Shown piece after piece: positions 1 through 7,487 of a stretch of 34,949 nucleotides of DNA. Each line of letters starts with the position of its first letter. The first letter of the stretch is position 1. The notes below the pieces were generated by a model. It was not told the origin of the DNA and did not search any database. It saw nothing but the letters and a program-made list of their open reading frames with translations. A program made the translations under genes and the position numbers. This stretch comes from JACPHD01 sp964431805 (GTDB taxonomy: Bacteria > Patescibacteriota > Patescibacteriia > Patescibacteriales > GWC2-42-12): contig CAYSKV010000011.1 in assembly GCA_964431805.1 (NCBI GenBank), forward strand, positions 1 through 34,949. Direction: 5' to 3'.

Positions 1-410
1 AAATTTAAATAAGTTATAGTTAATTGCAATACGGTCGCGAACGAAACCCAAAGCAAATATGGAATTTGCATATAAGTCACCCAGGACGCGTAAGGATAAA
101 TAGCGACCATCGCCCAAATTAAAGTACCAAGAACTAATAGAATATCAATGGCCGCTAAAAAATTATTTTGTAGACCGAATTGAATCGGCGTAAAAGCGAA
201 ATTAAAAATTAAATTTAAAATAAACGGCAAAACAATAATCAGGGCAATTTCCTTTTTAAAGGCCATAAAAAATACCTTACCGAAAGAGATGGCGATTAAA
301 ATATAAAGCATGGTCCAAACCGGTCCGAAAAGATAGGCCGGCGGCGACCAGGAGGGTTTTATTAATTTTTGATACCATTCATAAGTAGGCATAAAATTAA
401 TGTTAAACAT
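1..410 (-). CDS. TspO/MBR family membrane protein (partial)
   Basis: The gene runs off the left edge; 136 residues are visible. Near the N-terminus is the TspO signature K-P-S-W-S-P-P-A-Y-L-F-G-P-V-W, followed by Y-I-L-I-A-I-S and several hydrophobic helices. Near the edge is P-Y-L-L-W-V-S-F-A, the typical last-helix motif of the family. TspO proteins are five-helix membrane proteins that bind porphyrins and related ligands. The first ATG is at 410; a second in-frame ATG at 392 is also possible, and neither has a clear ribosome binding site. The family call is firm; the physiological role here is unknown. Confidence 0.87.
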   Translation of the reverse strand, partial: MFNINFMPTYEWYQKLIKPSWSPPAYLFGPVWTMLYILIAISFGKVFFMAFKKEIALIIVLPFILNLIFNFAFTPIQFGLQNNFLAAIDILLVLGTLIWAMVAIYPYASWVTYMQIPYLLWVSFATVLQLTITYLN

Positions 411-484
411 TATACTATTATTTTAGCACTTTTTACTTTAAACTTAAACTTGCTAAAATACCTAAAAATTTTTATACTGCTTAA

Positions 485-982
485 ATGCAACTACCATGGA
501 GAAAACCAGGAAAATATACTTATCTAAAACCCGATCAAAATCTGACCGAGGAAAAATATAATGAGCTTAAAAATAAATTAGAACGACTTAAATTTAATCG
601 TCCGCGCTTAGCCGAAGAAGTTAAAAAATACGCTTCAGACGGAGATTTTTCCGAAAACGCGGCTTATCAAATCGCTAAAGGTAGACTTAGGGGCGTTAAC
701 CAAAGAATTCTAGAAATAGAAGAGCATTTAAAACACGCGGTAATAATTAAGCCAAATAAAAATTCTGGCATAGTCCAACTCGGCAGTAACGTAACTATTG
801 AAGCTAACGGTAAAGAAAAAACTTACTTAATATTAGGCTCATCTGAAACCAACCCGCAAAAAGGCATCATTTCGCATAACTCGCCAATCGGCGCTAACTT
901 AATGGGTAAAAAAATCGGAGACAAAATAAAAATAAAGTTAGCCGATAGAGAAATTGAATACAAAATTATAAAAATAGAATAA
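485..982 (+). CDS. greA: GreA/GreB-like transcription elongation factor
   Basis: A 165-residue protein with the GreA layout. An N-terminal coiled coil (about residues 20-85) carries the motif D-G-D-F-S-E-N-A-A-Y, equivalent to the acidic tip that reaches the RNA polymerase active site and stimulates cleavage of backtracked RNA. A C-terminal FKBP-like domain follows (about 95-165), ending in G-D-K-I-K-I-K. An N-terminal extension of about 20 residues precedes the usual first helix. The gene ends in TAA and is followed by a hairpin terminator. GreA and GreB cannot be separated with confidence from sequence alone. Confidence 0.9.
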   Translation: MQLPWRKPGKYTYLKPDQNLTEEKYNELKNKLERLKFNRPRLAEEVKKYASDGDFSENAAYQIAKGRLRGVNQRILEIEEHLKHAVIIKPNKNSGIVQLGSNVTIEANGKEKTYLILGSSETNPQKGIISHNSPIGANLMGKKIGDKIKIKLADREIEYKIIKIE

Positions 983-990
983 TTAAAAAT

Positions 991-1024
991 AAAAAACGTC
1001 CGACATTTTGCCAGACGTTTTTTT
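991..1024. terminator. Bidirectional intrinsic terminator
   Basis: AAAACGTC and GACGTTTT form a stem around a 13-base loop, with an A-run on one side and a T-run on the other. It lies between the convergent greA-like gene and the XRE regulator and can serve both. Confidence 0.85.
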
Positions 1025-1036
1025 ATATCTAAAATT

Positions 1037-1225
1037 TTAAAAAATAAATAATTTATCAATGGTAGTTTTTAAGGCTATTGCCACGTCATGAGCAAGTTTA
1101 AGCGATGGATTATATTTGCCTTGCTCTAAAAAAACAATCGTCTCGCGCCTAACGCCGGCTTTATTAGCTAATTCTTCTTGAGTGATATTTAATTTAGTTC
1201 TTAACTCTTTAATTTTATTTTCCAT
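1037..1225 (-). CDS. XRE-family helix-turn-helix regulator
   Basis: A 62-residue protein made almost entirely of one HTH_3 domain: L-N-I-T-Q-E-E-L-A-N-K-A-G-V (helices 2-3), then R-R-E-T-I-V-F-L-E-Q-G-K-Y-N-P-S. It resembles the short regulators usually paired with a DUF2178-type membrane protein, and such a gene lies 5 bases upstream in the same orientation. An inverted repeat beside the promoter of this pair (1838-1869) is a plausible operator for autoregulation. Confidence 0.9.
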   Translation of the reverse strand: MENKIKELRTKLNITQEELANKAGVRRETIVFLEQGKYNPSLKLAHDVAIALKTTIDKLFIF

Positions 1226-1230
1226 AAATT

Positions 1231-1803
1231 TTATTTACATTCAACTGTTGGTGCCGGAAAATCTGGCTGGCCATGCTTAATCCATTCTCCATTTTTACAA
1301 ATCCAATCATCTTCGCCGGAAAAAAGTCTAGCGCTAAAAATTGCTAAAACTATAAATAAAACTAATACTAAAATTGTATAAATTAATTTTTTATCGCTTA
1401 ATTTATATTTATTATAATAACGAAAAATTATCGCGTATAGCAACATTAAAATACAAGTTGAGTAAGCTAACGTCATAGCGACTGGTTCGTAGGCCGGATT
1501 TAAACCGCGATTGGCATATAAAATAAACATAGCAACAACCGCAATCCAAGAATAAATTTGTATGGCTAAAAGCGCTGATTTACCTCCGGTTAAATAATCT
1601 CTTTCATCAGCAATTATCTCTTTAACTCGGCTTCTTAAATAAAATAAAACTAAATAAGAAATAATTAAAACAACGATTGGAATTAGATAATTTTCAAAAA
1701 TAATCGCCTGGCTAAAAACAGCCGCTAAAAGTACTACTACGATTAATTTAACAATTTTGAATTGTTTTAAAGTCATATTTTTATTGTTAGAATTAGTTAA
1801 CAT
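1231..1803 (-). CDS. DUF2178-like integral membrane protein
   Basis: The open frame has 190 residues; a start at the internal Met at 1776 (M-T-L-K-Q-F-K) is also plausible. It has about five hydrophobic helices, a cytosolic R-V-K-E-I-I-A-D-E-R-D motif after the second helix as in DUF2178 proteins, and a short extracytoplasmic tail with two Cys (D-W-I-C-K-N-G-E-W near 170 and the last V-E-C-K). It is co-transcribed with the XRE regulator downstream. Function unknown. Confidence 0.72.
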   Translation of the reverse strand: MLTNSNNKNMTLKQFKIVKLIVVVLLAAVFSQAIIFENYLIPIVVLIISYLVLFYLRSRVKEIIADERDYLTGGKSALLAIQIYSWIAVVAMFILYANRGLNPAYEPVAMTLAYSTCILMLLYAIIFRYYNKYKLSDKKLIYTILVLVLFIVLAIFSARLFSGEDDWICKNGEWIKHGQPDFPAPTVECK

Positions 1804-1809
1804 ACTTTT

Positions 1810-1869
1810 ATGTTATATTATTCTAACATTATTGTCAAGGGGTAATATATTTTAGTTTAAATTACCCCT
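1810..1869 (-). promoter_or_regulatory. Promoter and inverted-repeat operator of the DUF2178/XRE pair
   Basis: On the minus strand, TTGACA (1833-1838) is followed after 17 bases by TAACAT (1810-1815). A 9-bp perfect inverted repeat, AGGGGTAAT (1838-1846) and ATTACCCCT (1861-1869), abuts and overlaps the -35 box. This fits autoregulation by the XRE protein; the link is inferred from position. Confidence 0.55.
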
Positions 1870-1951
1870 GGACTTTTAAAATTTATTTTGCTAGCATAAA
1901 AACAAATGTTAACTATTCAAAAAACATTTAAAAAAAATTAGGAGGTGATTT

Positions 1952-2251
1952 GTGTTTTTAGATCTTTTCAGGGTAAGCACGGAGTTTAATTTTACCATAG
2001 CAACAATTATTTTTTTTGCGGATTTGCTTTTCTGGTTTTTACAAGTTTTTTTAATTAACAATGTAAGGGAACGTCATTCCGCAAAATCTGGAACATTTTC
2101 CGCACTACTGAATTTTACTAGTTACATCGCGGTCTTTTTCTTTGTGAAAAACATAGAATACCTAGCACCCGCTTGCCTAGGCGCTTTCGTCGGCGCAATG
2201 ATGGCCGTCGAATATGATAAAAGATTTCACAAAAAAGAAATAAATAGTTAG
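1952..2251 (+). CDS. Small membrane protein of unknown function
   Basis: A 99-residue protein starting with GTG and preceded by AGGAGGTGAT, the strongest Shine-Dalgarno sequence in the left part of the window; this fixes the start. It has a first hydrophobic helix at about residues 14-37, a basic loop (N-V-R-E-R-H), and a second hydrophobic half with G-A-F-V-G-A-M-M-A-V-E-Y. The helix and Gly pattern loosely recalls DUF5698-type proteins, but the match is weak. It ends in TAG and is followed by a strong terminator. Confidence 0.7.
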   Translation: MFLDLFRVSTEFNFTIATIIFFADLLFWFLQVFLINNVRERHSAKSGTFSALLNFTSYIAVFFFVKNIEYLAPACLGAFVGAMMAVEYDKRFHKKEINS

Positions 2252-2257
2252 CAACAA

Positions 2258-2287
2258 ACCGTCAATACAAATTGACGGTCTTTTTTT
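2258..2287 (+). terminator. Intrinsic terminator
   Basis: ACCGTCAAT and ATTGACGGT form a perfect 9-bp stem with a 4-base loop, followed by a T-run just after the small membrane protein gene. Confidence 0.9.
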
Positions 2288-2358
2288 ATAAAAAATACTG
2301 CTTTTTTCTTAGTCTATTTTTATTTTACAACTGTCTATTTTTGAGTTAAACTAATGGT

Positions 2359-3405
2359 ATGAAAAAAATTACTCTAATTTTAGCCTTATTTCTCTTAATA
2401 TTTTCCCCTTACACGACTGGCGCTTATCATGTCGGCGAGGCTACTGGCTATATTCTTTTACAAGTAGAAGCTAACGGTGAAGCTTGGTATGTTTATCCAA
2501 TAAACGGTAAAGCCTATTATCTTGGTCGGCCGGCTGACGCTTTTAAAATTATGAAGGCTTTAGCGCTTGGCGCTAAGCATGATTTTATTGCCAACACAGA
2601 TATTTTTCCAGAAAGATTGTCCGGCATGATTCTTCTAGACGTGGATAAAAATGGTGAAGCTTATTATATTTATCCTAGCAATCTAAAAAAATATTATTTA
2701 GGAAGACCGGAAGACGCTTTTAAAATTATGCGTGAATTAGGTCGAGGCGTCGCCAATTTAGATTTAGCCAATATTCCAATTGGCATAATCGGAGAATCTG
2801 TAGCCTTTTTTGATGTTCATAAAAAAGTGCTAATTGATAATGTGCCTTTTACTACCCAGGCTCCTTTAGGCGATTGGGCGGATTCGCGCCAACAAAACGG
2901 TTGTGAAGAAGCCTCGGCCTTAATGGCGGTTAGATGGGCGCTCGGGCAAAACTTAACTAAAGATGAAGCCTTAAAAGAAATTACCGGCATCTCGGATTGG
3001 CTTTCAAAAAAATACGGCGAATATCGCGACGTTTCCGCTCAAGACACGGTCGATTGGATTTTTAAAGATTACTTTAAATATAATAAGGTAACTTTAGTCC
3101 ATGATATAACCGTCAATAATATTATTGAAGAATTAGCTAAGGGTAATTTAATCGTCACGCCTATGAACGGCCAAATGATGCATAACCCTAATTATAAAGC
3201 GCCGGGTCCGCCTAGACATATGATAGTTATCCGTGGCTATGATCCGACGATAAAAGAATTTATCACTAACGATCCGGGGACTAGAAACGGCGAACTTTAT
3301 CGCTACGACGCTACCATACTTTATGCGGCAATCCGCGATTATCCGACGGGTTACCACGAAATTATAAATGAAATAGAAAAAGACATGATCGTGATAAGTA
3401 AATAA
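2359..3405 (+). CDS. Secreted C39-like cysteine peptidase with two N-terminal repeats
   Basis: A 348-residue exported protein with a signal peptide at about 1-21. Two copies of a repeat of about 50 residues follow (about 28-75 and 87-130), each with a core like N-G-E-A-x-Y-x-Y-P and ending Y-Y-L-G-R-P-x-D-A-F-K-I-M; such repeats are common in exported CPR proteins. From about residue 160 comes a Peptidase_C39_2-like domain with a Cys in N-G-C-E-E-A-S, a His in P-R-H-M-I-V-I-R-G-Y and an Asp in T-N-D-P-G-T-R-N-G, consistent with a papain-like triad. It probably acts at the cell surface; the substrate is unknown. Confidence 0.83.
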   Translation: MKKITLILALFLLIFSPYTTGAYHVGEATGYILLQVEANGEAWYVYPINGKAYYLGRPADAFKIMKALALGAKHDFIANTDIFPERLSGMILLDVDKNGEAYYIYPSNLKKYYLGRPEDAFKIMRELGRGVANLDLANIPIGIIGESVAFFDVHKKVLIDNVPFTTQAPLGDWADSRQQNGCEEASALMAVRWALGQNLTKDEALKEITGISDWLSKKYGEYRDVSAQDTVDWIFKDYFKYNKVTLVHDITVNNIIEELAKGNLIVTPMNGQMMHNPNYKAPGPPRHMIVIRGYDPTIKEFITNDPGTRNGELYRYDATILYAAIRDYPTGYHEIINEIEKDMIVISK

Positions 3406-3437
3406 ATTTTATAAATATTTAAGAAAACAACATAAAT

Positions 3438-3472
3438 TAAAAACGCTCCTTAAAATTAAAGGGGCGCTTTTA
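3438..3472. terminator. Terminator between convergent genes
   Basis: An imperfect hairpin AAAACGCTCCTT / AAAGGGGCGCTTTT with a T-run downstream and an A-run upstream lies between the peptidase gene and the convergent lipoprotein gene. Confidence 0.6.
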
Positions 3473-3490
3473 ATTATAATAAGAGTTTCT

Positions 3491-3991
3491 TTATAGAGCT
3501 TCTACATTTCCTGCGCTTGGATTTAGATCATGCGGATCCGGACATTCACCATCAAAATTTGATTGCGCGTTGCAATAAGTGCCGTCGATTCGTTTGCACA
3601 TCGGAGTTTTTGTGCCAACACCTTCGACTTGTCCGCCTGTAATCGCGCAATAAATCTGAGCTTCATTATCAAAACCAGTAATCTTTACTCCGCCTACCGG
3701 ACATTCACCGCGAAAGAATGCCCATTCTTCACATTGTCGATTATCTTCAAAAAGACAAACCCCATATTCGCCTTGCTTGCCTTTTCGTATTTCAATCTTA
3801 CCGCCTTTTTCAACACAATTTGTAGAAGCTGGGTTAGCCATACCCACGGCTTGTTCGGTCACAGTTTTATTTTCTTGTACTGCTGGAGTTTCTGAACTAG
3901 TATTTTTTACTGTATTATTCGTAGAAACATTTTGGCAGCCTGATAAAATAAATATCAAACTTACCCCGAAAACAAAAAATAGTTTTTTCAT
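3491..3991 (-). CDS. DUF333-containing lipoprotein
   Basis: A 166-residue protein with a lipoprotein signal peptide ending in the lipobox L-S-G-C (Cys at about 19), then a Ser/Thr/Asn-rich linker. A DUF333 unit follows (about 53-95): N-P-A-S-T-N-C-V-E-K-G-G, then G-V-C-L-F-E-D, then C-E-E-W-A-F-F-R-G-E-C. A second, weaker Cys-rich unit (about 108-150) has Y-C-A-I-T-G-G and F-D-G-E-C-P. DUF333 modules are small Cys-rich extracytoplasmic domains of unclear function. Confidence 0.85.
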   Translation of the reverse strand: MKKLFFVFGVSLIFILSGCQNVSTNNTVKNTSSETPAVQENKTVTEQAVGMANPASTNCVEKGGKIEIRKGKQGEYGVCLFEDNRQCEEWAFFRGECPVGGVKITGFDNEAQIYCAITGGQVEGVGTKTPMCKRIDGTYCNAQSNFDGECPDPHDLNPSAGNVEAL

Positions 3992-4083
3992 AATTTTATC
4001 GTTAAAAATAAAATAATTAAAAAATACCGACTATTAAAATACTACCATATTTATTGAGGTTTGAAAAATTTTATTTATATATA

Positions 4084-4113
4084 AAAACTCGGCTAAAGTA
4101 GCCGAATTTTTAT
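4084..4113 (-). terminator. Intrinsic terminator
   Basis: CTCGGCTA / TAGCCGAA form a short-loop hairpin with a T-run on the minus strand, downstream of the membrane protein gene at 4146-4841. Confidence 0.75.
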
Positions 4114-4145
4114 TAATAAATTTACTCGTAAAAGTTAAAAACTTT

Positions 4146-4841
4146 TTATATTAAATTTTCCTCTCCATATTTTTTCAAGAAAAATTTTCCCTTATCAGTA
4201 AGAACAATAATTTCTCTATTACTACTATTACGTTTTATATTTATTAATCCATTTGTGTCGGCGAACGCCTTTAATTCAATGGATAGTTTAAAACCATTCC
4301 AATCCGTATATCCGTTATATTTATAAATAGAATCTCTTATTTGGCCAAAACTTTTAAAATATTTTGATTCTTTAAAAAAATTATAATCTTCATTCCAAAT
4401 TTCTTCATCAGATTTTTCTAATTTTATTTTTTGAGTTTTTTCTAATATATTAATTTCGCTATCTAATTTTTTTTCTTTTATTTCAAAAATTTCTTTTTCT
4501 TTTGTTAATTTTACTATTTTATTCTTATATTCAAAATATAACCAAACCTTATAATATAAACCAGTAATAAAGGGCCATATAAATATAATTATAAACGATG
4601 AAAGGAGTGGAAATAAAAAAAGATGAGCGATACTACCCCAACTTATATTATAAATATTTATAATATAATCAATCTTTAGCATACCATACTTTTCTAAAAG
4701 TAATTCTGGGCTAACAAAAAATGTTATATACCAAATCTTCCAATTCCAAAGAAGCCAAGAAATAATAAAAGAACCATAAAAGGGACTTGCCATTTTATCG
4801 CTTAAATTATCTTGTATAGATTTTTTAATTTCTTCAACCAT
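4146..4841 (-). CDS. Two-helix membrane protein with C-terminal winged-helix-like region
   Basis: A 231-residue protein. The N-terminus has S-P-F-Y-G-S-F-I-I-S-W-L-L-W-N-W-K-I-W-Y, entering a first membrane helix (about 22-44), and a second membrane segment lies at about 70-95. A charged coiled coil follows (about 103-145). The C-terminal 80 residues resemble a small winged-helix fold, with I-V-L-T-D-K-G-K-F-F near the end. I recognise the N-terminal motif from uncharacterised bacterial membrane proteins but know no function. It lies just outside the left end of the integrated element, so it belongs to the chromosome as drawn. Confidence 0.65.
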   Translation of the reverse strand: MVEEIKKSIQDNLSDKMASPFYGSFIISWLLWNWKIWYITFFVSPELLLEKYGMLKIDYIINIYNISWGSIAHLFLFPLLSSFIIIFIWPFITGLYYKVWLYFEYKNKIVKLTKEKEIFEIKEKKLDSEINILEKTQKIKLEKSDEEIWNEDYNFFKESKYFKSFGQIRDSIYKYNGYTDWNGFKLSIELKAFADTNGLINIKRNSSNREIIVLTDKGKFFLKKYGEENLI

Positions 4842-4900
4842 ATTTTTATTATATTATTTTAAATATAGCTTATTTTGCAAAAAATATCAATAAATCATAC

Positions 4901-4940
4901 AAAATAAAACAACCTTTAATTTTCATCAAGGGTTGTTTTA
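4901..4940 (-). terminator. Ancestral tRNA-Glu terminator, now at the left end of the element
   Basis: On the minus strand AAACAACC and GGTTGTTT form an 8-bp stem followed by a T-rich run. It lies just downstream of the left att copy in the direction of tRNA transcription, so before integration it probably terminated tRNA-Glu. The element has separated the tRNA from it by 7.3 kb. Confidence 0.65.
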
Positions 4941-4946
4941 TTATTT

Positions 4947-4992
4947 GTAGCCCCTAGGAGAATCGAACTCCTGTTACCAGGATGAAAACCTG
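4947..4992. repeat. attL: left copy of the 46-bp att core
   Basis: These 46 bases are identical to 12230-12275, in the same orientation. They correspond to the 3' part of tRNA-Glu, from the anticodon arm to the discriminator. After 4992 the sequence departs from the tRNA, so this copy is only a tRNA fragment. Confidence 0.93.
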
Positions 4993-5143
4993 CAGAGGCA
5001 AAACCGCTCAGCATTCGGAAAATCACTAAATTACTAATTAATATAAGTTTATCAGGTCTATTACTGTTTGTCACTAATGGACTAAAATGGGCACTGAAGC
5101 CCACCTTCTGGATACAATCTGGAGACAATTCTCCGAGTAGTAT

Positions 5144-5162
5144 GGGCAGGGGGTGGGGTGGG
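5144..5162 (+). other. G-quadruplex-like motif near attL
   Basis: Four G-runs of at least three (GGG, GGGGG, GGGG, GGG) are separated by loops of 2, 1 and 1 bases, which is exceptional in this AT-rich DNA. A palindrome GTGGGCCCAC overlaps its right end, and a hairpin GGGC/GCCC lies about 60 bases upstream. The stretch 4993-5211 otherwise contains no credible gene. Confidence 0.65.
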
Positions 5163-5211
5163 CCCACAATACAATCTTTCGTTATATAAACTTAGGATAT
5201 AAAAACAACTG

Positions 5212-5712
5212 CTAATTTCTGTTTAATATTTTCTTTATTTGCTTACTTGAATTAACAATCTCTTCGGCATTATTTAAAAATTTATTAACGACCTCTTTTG
5301 ATAAAGCTAAAAATGGTTCTAAATTTAGATATAATTTATTGTCAAAATGTTCTATGGTATTTTTTTTACCTTCTCCAATGCTCAATCCAACATTTAAACT
5401 TAAGGTCGCGTTGTGTGTTAACAAGCACCTGTGATCTTTATAAACAAGCTCTAGCTCTTCTTCAGTTAGACCCAAATTATAAAAATCCCTATGGTTTAAT
5501 ATTTTAAAATGATCTTCTGTCGAACCACCTATAACATAAGAACCAATTGCATCAGCAATCGCCAATAATAAAACAGCGGCTGAATAACCAAAACAACCAG
5601 GTGCCCCCCAAACATTTTTATCTTTTCGATATTTAACACAAAAATCAGATACCGCCAAATATTCCATCATCGATTCTTTTAATAAGGATGGAATTGAATA
5701 ATGTATTGCCAT
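5212..5712 (-). CDS. Unknown protein with HEPN-like R-x4-H motif
   Basis: A 166-residue, mostly helical soluble protein, ending in TAG. The central segment has W-G-A-P-G-C-F-G-Y-S-A-A-V-L-L-L-A-I-A-D-A (about 35-55), and R95-C-L-L-T-H100-N matches the R-x4-H signature of HEPN ribonuclease folds, placed at the start of a late helix. Proteins with R-C-L-L-x-H-N motifs of this kind are known to me only as hypothetical. If it is HEPN, it could be a toxin, immunity or RNA-cleaving protein. The fold is inferred from one motif; there is no antitoxin-like neighbour except small unknown genes upstream. Confidence 0.5.
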   Translation of the reverse strand: MAIHYSIPSLLKESMMEYLAVSDFCVKYRKDKNVWGAPGCFGYSAAVLLLAIADAIGSYVIGGSTEDHFKILNHRDFYNLGLTEEELELVYKDHRCLLTHNATLSLNVGLSIGEGKKNTIEHFDNKLYLNLEPFLALSKEVVNKFLNNAEEIVNSSKQIKKILNRN

Positions 5713-5786
5713 AAATAAATTTTAATTATCGTTTACCTTATTATTTTTGACAGCCAAAAATATAATCCCAATATAAATTAAATATT

Positions 5787-6320
5787 TTAATTGCTCATAA
5801 ATGGCTGGATAGCCTCCATAAATTGCTTCTGTGTATTTTCATCCCCTGCGCCACCGCCATTTAATAAGCCACGAAAACCAACTGTAAAATTAGGATTTTT
5901 TGTGTCATCTCCATCATACCAAATATTTCCCGCGTCCGATACACATTTATTGGGAGTATTTAATAACGACAACGATGCGACATCACAATTACTATGGCCT
6001 AAATACATAGCATAATGTTTACCTTCTACGGCATCGTATAGATCTATGACCAAGGAATCGTCATCCATATTAAAATAGGAAACTAAAATAAAACATTTAT
6101 TTAGCTTAGTATTGTAATGATTTTCATAATTATACTCACTCCCCCTCTTATCTCCCTTGCTAGTAAAGTATTTTGATGCCGTATCAGCACATTTTGTTTG
6201 CGGATCTATCTGTTGCTGTTTTTCGCTAAACTTTTGTTTATTTAATTGGCTGGCATAAATAAATCCTCCCAAGATAATACACCCTAACAAAATAGCAACG
6301 GGTAATATAAATTTTTTCAT
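5787..6320 (-). CDS. Membrane-anchored extracytoplasmic protein of unknown function
   Basis: A 177-residue protein with one N-terminal hydrophobic helix (about 6-24, likely an uncleaved anchor). The extracytoplasmic domain has Cys in K-C-A-D-T-A-S-K-Y-F, L-N-K-C-F-I-L-V, S-N-C-D-V and N-K-C-V-S-D. The pattern N-H-Y-N-x-K-L-N-K-C-F is one I recognise from uncharacterised bacterial proteins. It is 7 bases downstream of the 68-residue membrane protein and likely shares its transcript behind the structured leader at 6545-6680. Stop is TAA. Confidence 0.65.
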   Translation of the reverse strand: MKKFILPVAILLGCIILGGFIYASQLNKQKFSEKQQQIDPQTKCADTASKYFTSKGDKRGSEYNYENHYNTKLNKCFILVSYFNMDDDSLVIDLYDAVEGKHYAMYLGHSNCDVASLSLLNTPNKCVSDAGNIWYDGDDTKNPNFTVGFRGLLNGGGAGDENTQKQFMEAIQPFMSN

Positions 6321-6327
6321 ATTTTTA

Positions 6328-6534
6328 CTATTGATTAATTAATCCATTTTCTCGCAAACACTTATTAAAATATTCATTAAAATCTCCATGAGAAGACCCA
6401 TCTTCTATTAAGTGTGCATATTCCGCGCAACGAGTTGTTATCTTCGCTGGACGTAATTCTAACCAATAAAAGGCAACTGCTATAACGCAAATAATTAATA
6501 AAATTATTATCCAATACTCTTTTAATTTCTTCAT
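6328..6534 (-). CDS. Small membrane-anchored protein
   Basis: The best start is the ATG at 6534 (M-K-K-L-K-E-Y-W), giving 68 residues. A longer open frame upstream overlaps the structured leader and is not credible as protein. It has an N-terminal helix W-I-I-I-L-L-I-I-C-V-I-A-V-A-F-Y-W and a short extracytoplasmic tail with two Cys (T-R-C-A-E-Y, N-K-C-L-R-E). It is the first gene of the two-gene set that continues with the 177-residue anchored protein. Confidence 0.6.
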   Translation of the reverse strand: MKKLKEYWIIILLIICVIAVAFYWLELRPAKITTRCAEYAHLIEDGSSHGDFNEYFNKCLRENGLINQ

Positions 6535-6544
6535 ATTATTAATG

Positions 6545-6680
6545 GAGGGAATCAAAAAAGGTCCCCCGACACAGTTAACACATCCTTTCGAATATGCGCC
6601 ACGAAAGCTAAAAACTGGTCTGAGGACCATTTCTGCTTTCGTGGACTTAACACCATGCTCCCAAAAGGGAGTTTAGGTAA
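6545..6680 (-). promoter_or_regulatory. Structured 5' leader with terminator-like 3' end (unclassified)
   Basis: On the minus strand, in order: CTCCC-TTTT-GGGAG hairpin; GTTAA pairing with TTAAC as an outer stem; a perfect 10-bp stem CCACGAAAGC/GCTTTCGTGG; an inner hairpin TGGTC-CTCA-GACCA; and near the end GGGGACC followed by six T. GGGGACC can alternatively pair with GGTCCTC of the inner hairpin, which would make a terminator. Mutually exclusive pairings before a small operon are typical of attenuators and riboswitches. I cannot match it to a known class. Confidence 0.6.
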
Positions 6681-6772
6681 AATTAAATTGTATTTAATAC
6701 ATTAACATAAGAATGCCATAAATCAACTGAACAACTAGCTTATTTTGTTTATATTATAATTATATCATTTTA

Positions 6773-7207
6773 TCAGGCATTATCGCCAACTTCCTGACAC
6801 ATACAAGTTTCATTTTTAGCCAGCCCCAATACGGCAACACGAGTGAAAAAGCTATTCCAATCGTTATCGCTAATGGTTTTTTCTAAGCATTTATCTTTAA
6901 AATACTTAGCGCAGACTCGCTCTTTATTATCCGTATTTACCATTATCTTTAAATAATAATCATGATTATAGCGATTATAATAATTCATGCTTAACTCTTC
7001 GGCGCTATCATGATTAAAACTTGATAAATCCGGCTCATAATACACCCAAAATACTAAACCCTTAACGGCATCGATATCTTTAATCTGATGCCTTGAGACA
7101 AAAACATTAAACGGAAAAACTAAATACTCCGGCTTACCGACAATATTTAAAGGTTCGGGCAAGAAACAATAGAGACGGCCGGTTGTGTTAATACCATTAA
7201 TTTCCAT
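6773..7207 (-). CDS. Unknown 144-residue protein ending TGA-TAA
   Basis: A soluble-looking protein with no recognisable domain: an N-terminal half rich in beta-type segments (L-V-F-P-F-N-V-F-V-S) and a C-terminal half with Cys in V-C-A-K-Y-F-K-D-K-C and E-T-C-M-C-Q-E. The frame reaches TGA at 6773-6775, and the very next codon is TAA (6770-6772). Under TGA=glycine the protein would simply gain one Gly. The gene lies 27 bases downstream of the 74-residue gene, in the run behind the SAM-I riboswitch. Confidence 0.6.
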   Translation of the reverse strand: MEINGINTTGRLYCFLPEPLNIVGKPEYLVFPFNVFVSRHQIKDIDAVKGLVFWVYYEPDLSSFNHDSAEELSMNYYNRYNHDYYLKIMVNTDNKERVCAKYFKDKCLEKTISDNDWNSFFTRVAVLGLAKNETCMCQEVGDNA

Positions 7208-7234
7208 AAATTTATTCGTTAATAATTAAATAGA

Positions 7235-7459
7235 TTATAATTCATCTCCGGTAAAATCATAAATAAATGATCTGCCGACTAATATAATCTTTTCATTCTT
7301 CTCTAAGAATTCAAATGCTTGGACAAAGGTTAAATTATGCCTCTTCATAACTCCGGTTAAGCCTATGCATAATGACAGCGGTATGGCATAACCGTTAGTT
7401 CTAAAATGGTTATACCATTCGCCGACCGATTTATATTGTTCTAAATTTTGTACTATCAT
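7235..7459 (-). CDS. Unknown 74-residue protein
   Basis: A small protein without a recognised domain. It is predicted largely helical, with a hydrophobic middle (I-P-L-S-L-C-I-G-L-T-G-V-M) and a tail F-L-E-K-N-E-K-I-I-L-V-G-R-S-F. It reads as a compact soluble helical protein and not as a membrane protein. It sits between two other unknown minus-strand genes with short gaps, so it is probably part of the riboswitch-controlled transcript. Stop is TAA. Confidence 0.5.
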   Translation of the reverse strand: MIVQNLEQYKSVGEWYNHFRTNGYAIPLSLCIGLTGVMKRHNLTFVQAFEFLEKNEKIILVGRSFIYDFTGDEL

Positions 7460-7487
7460 ATTTAATAGTTATTAATTAAAATTTTTT

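Noticed and set aside
4916..5167. Minus-strand open frame across attL
   Set aside because: It consists of tRNA fragment, G-rich repeat and non-coding sequence in translation; a similar frame appears at attR for the same reason.
6545..6680. Integron attC site
   Set aside because: The GTTAA/TTAAC ends look similar at first, but their order and spacing do not fit the attC R''-L''-L'-R' arrangement.
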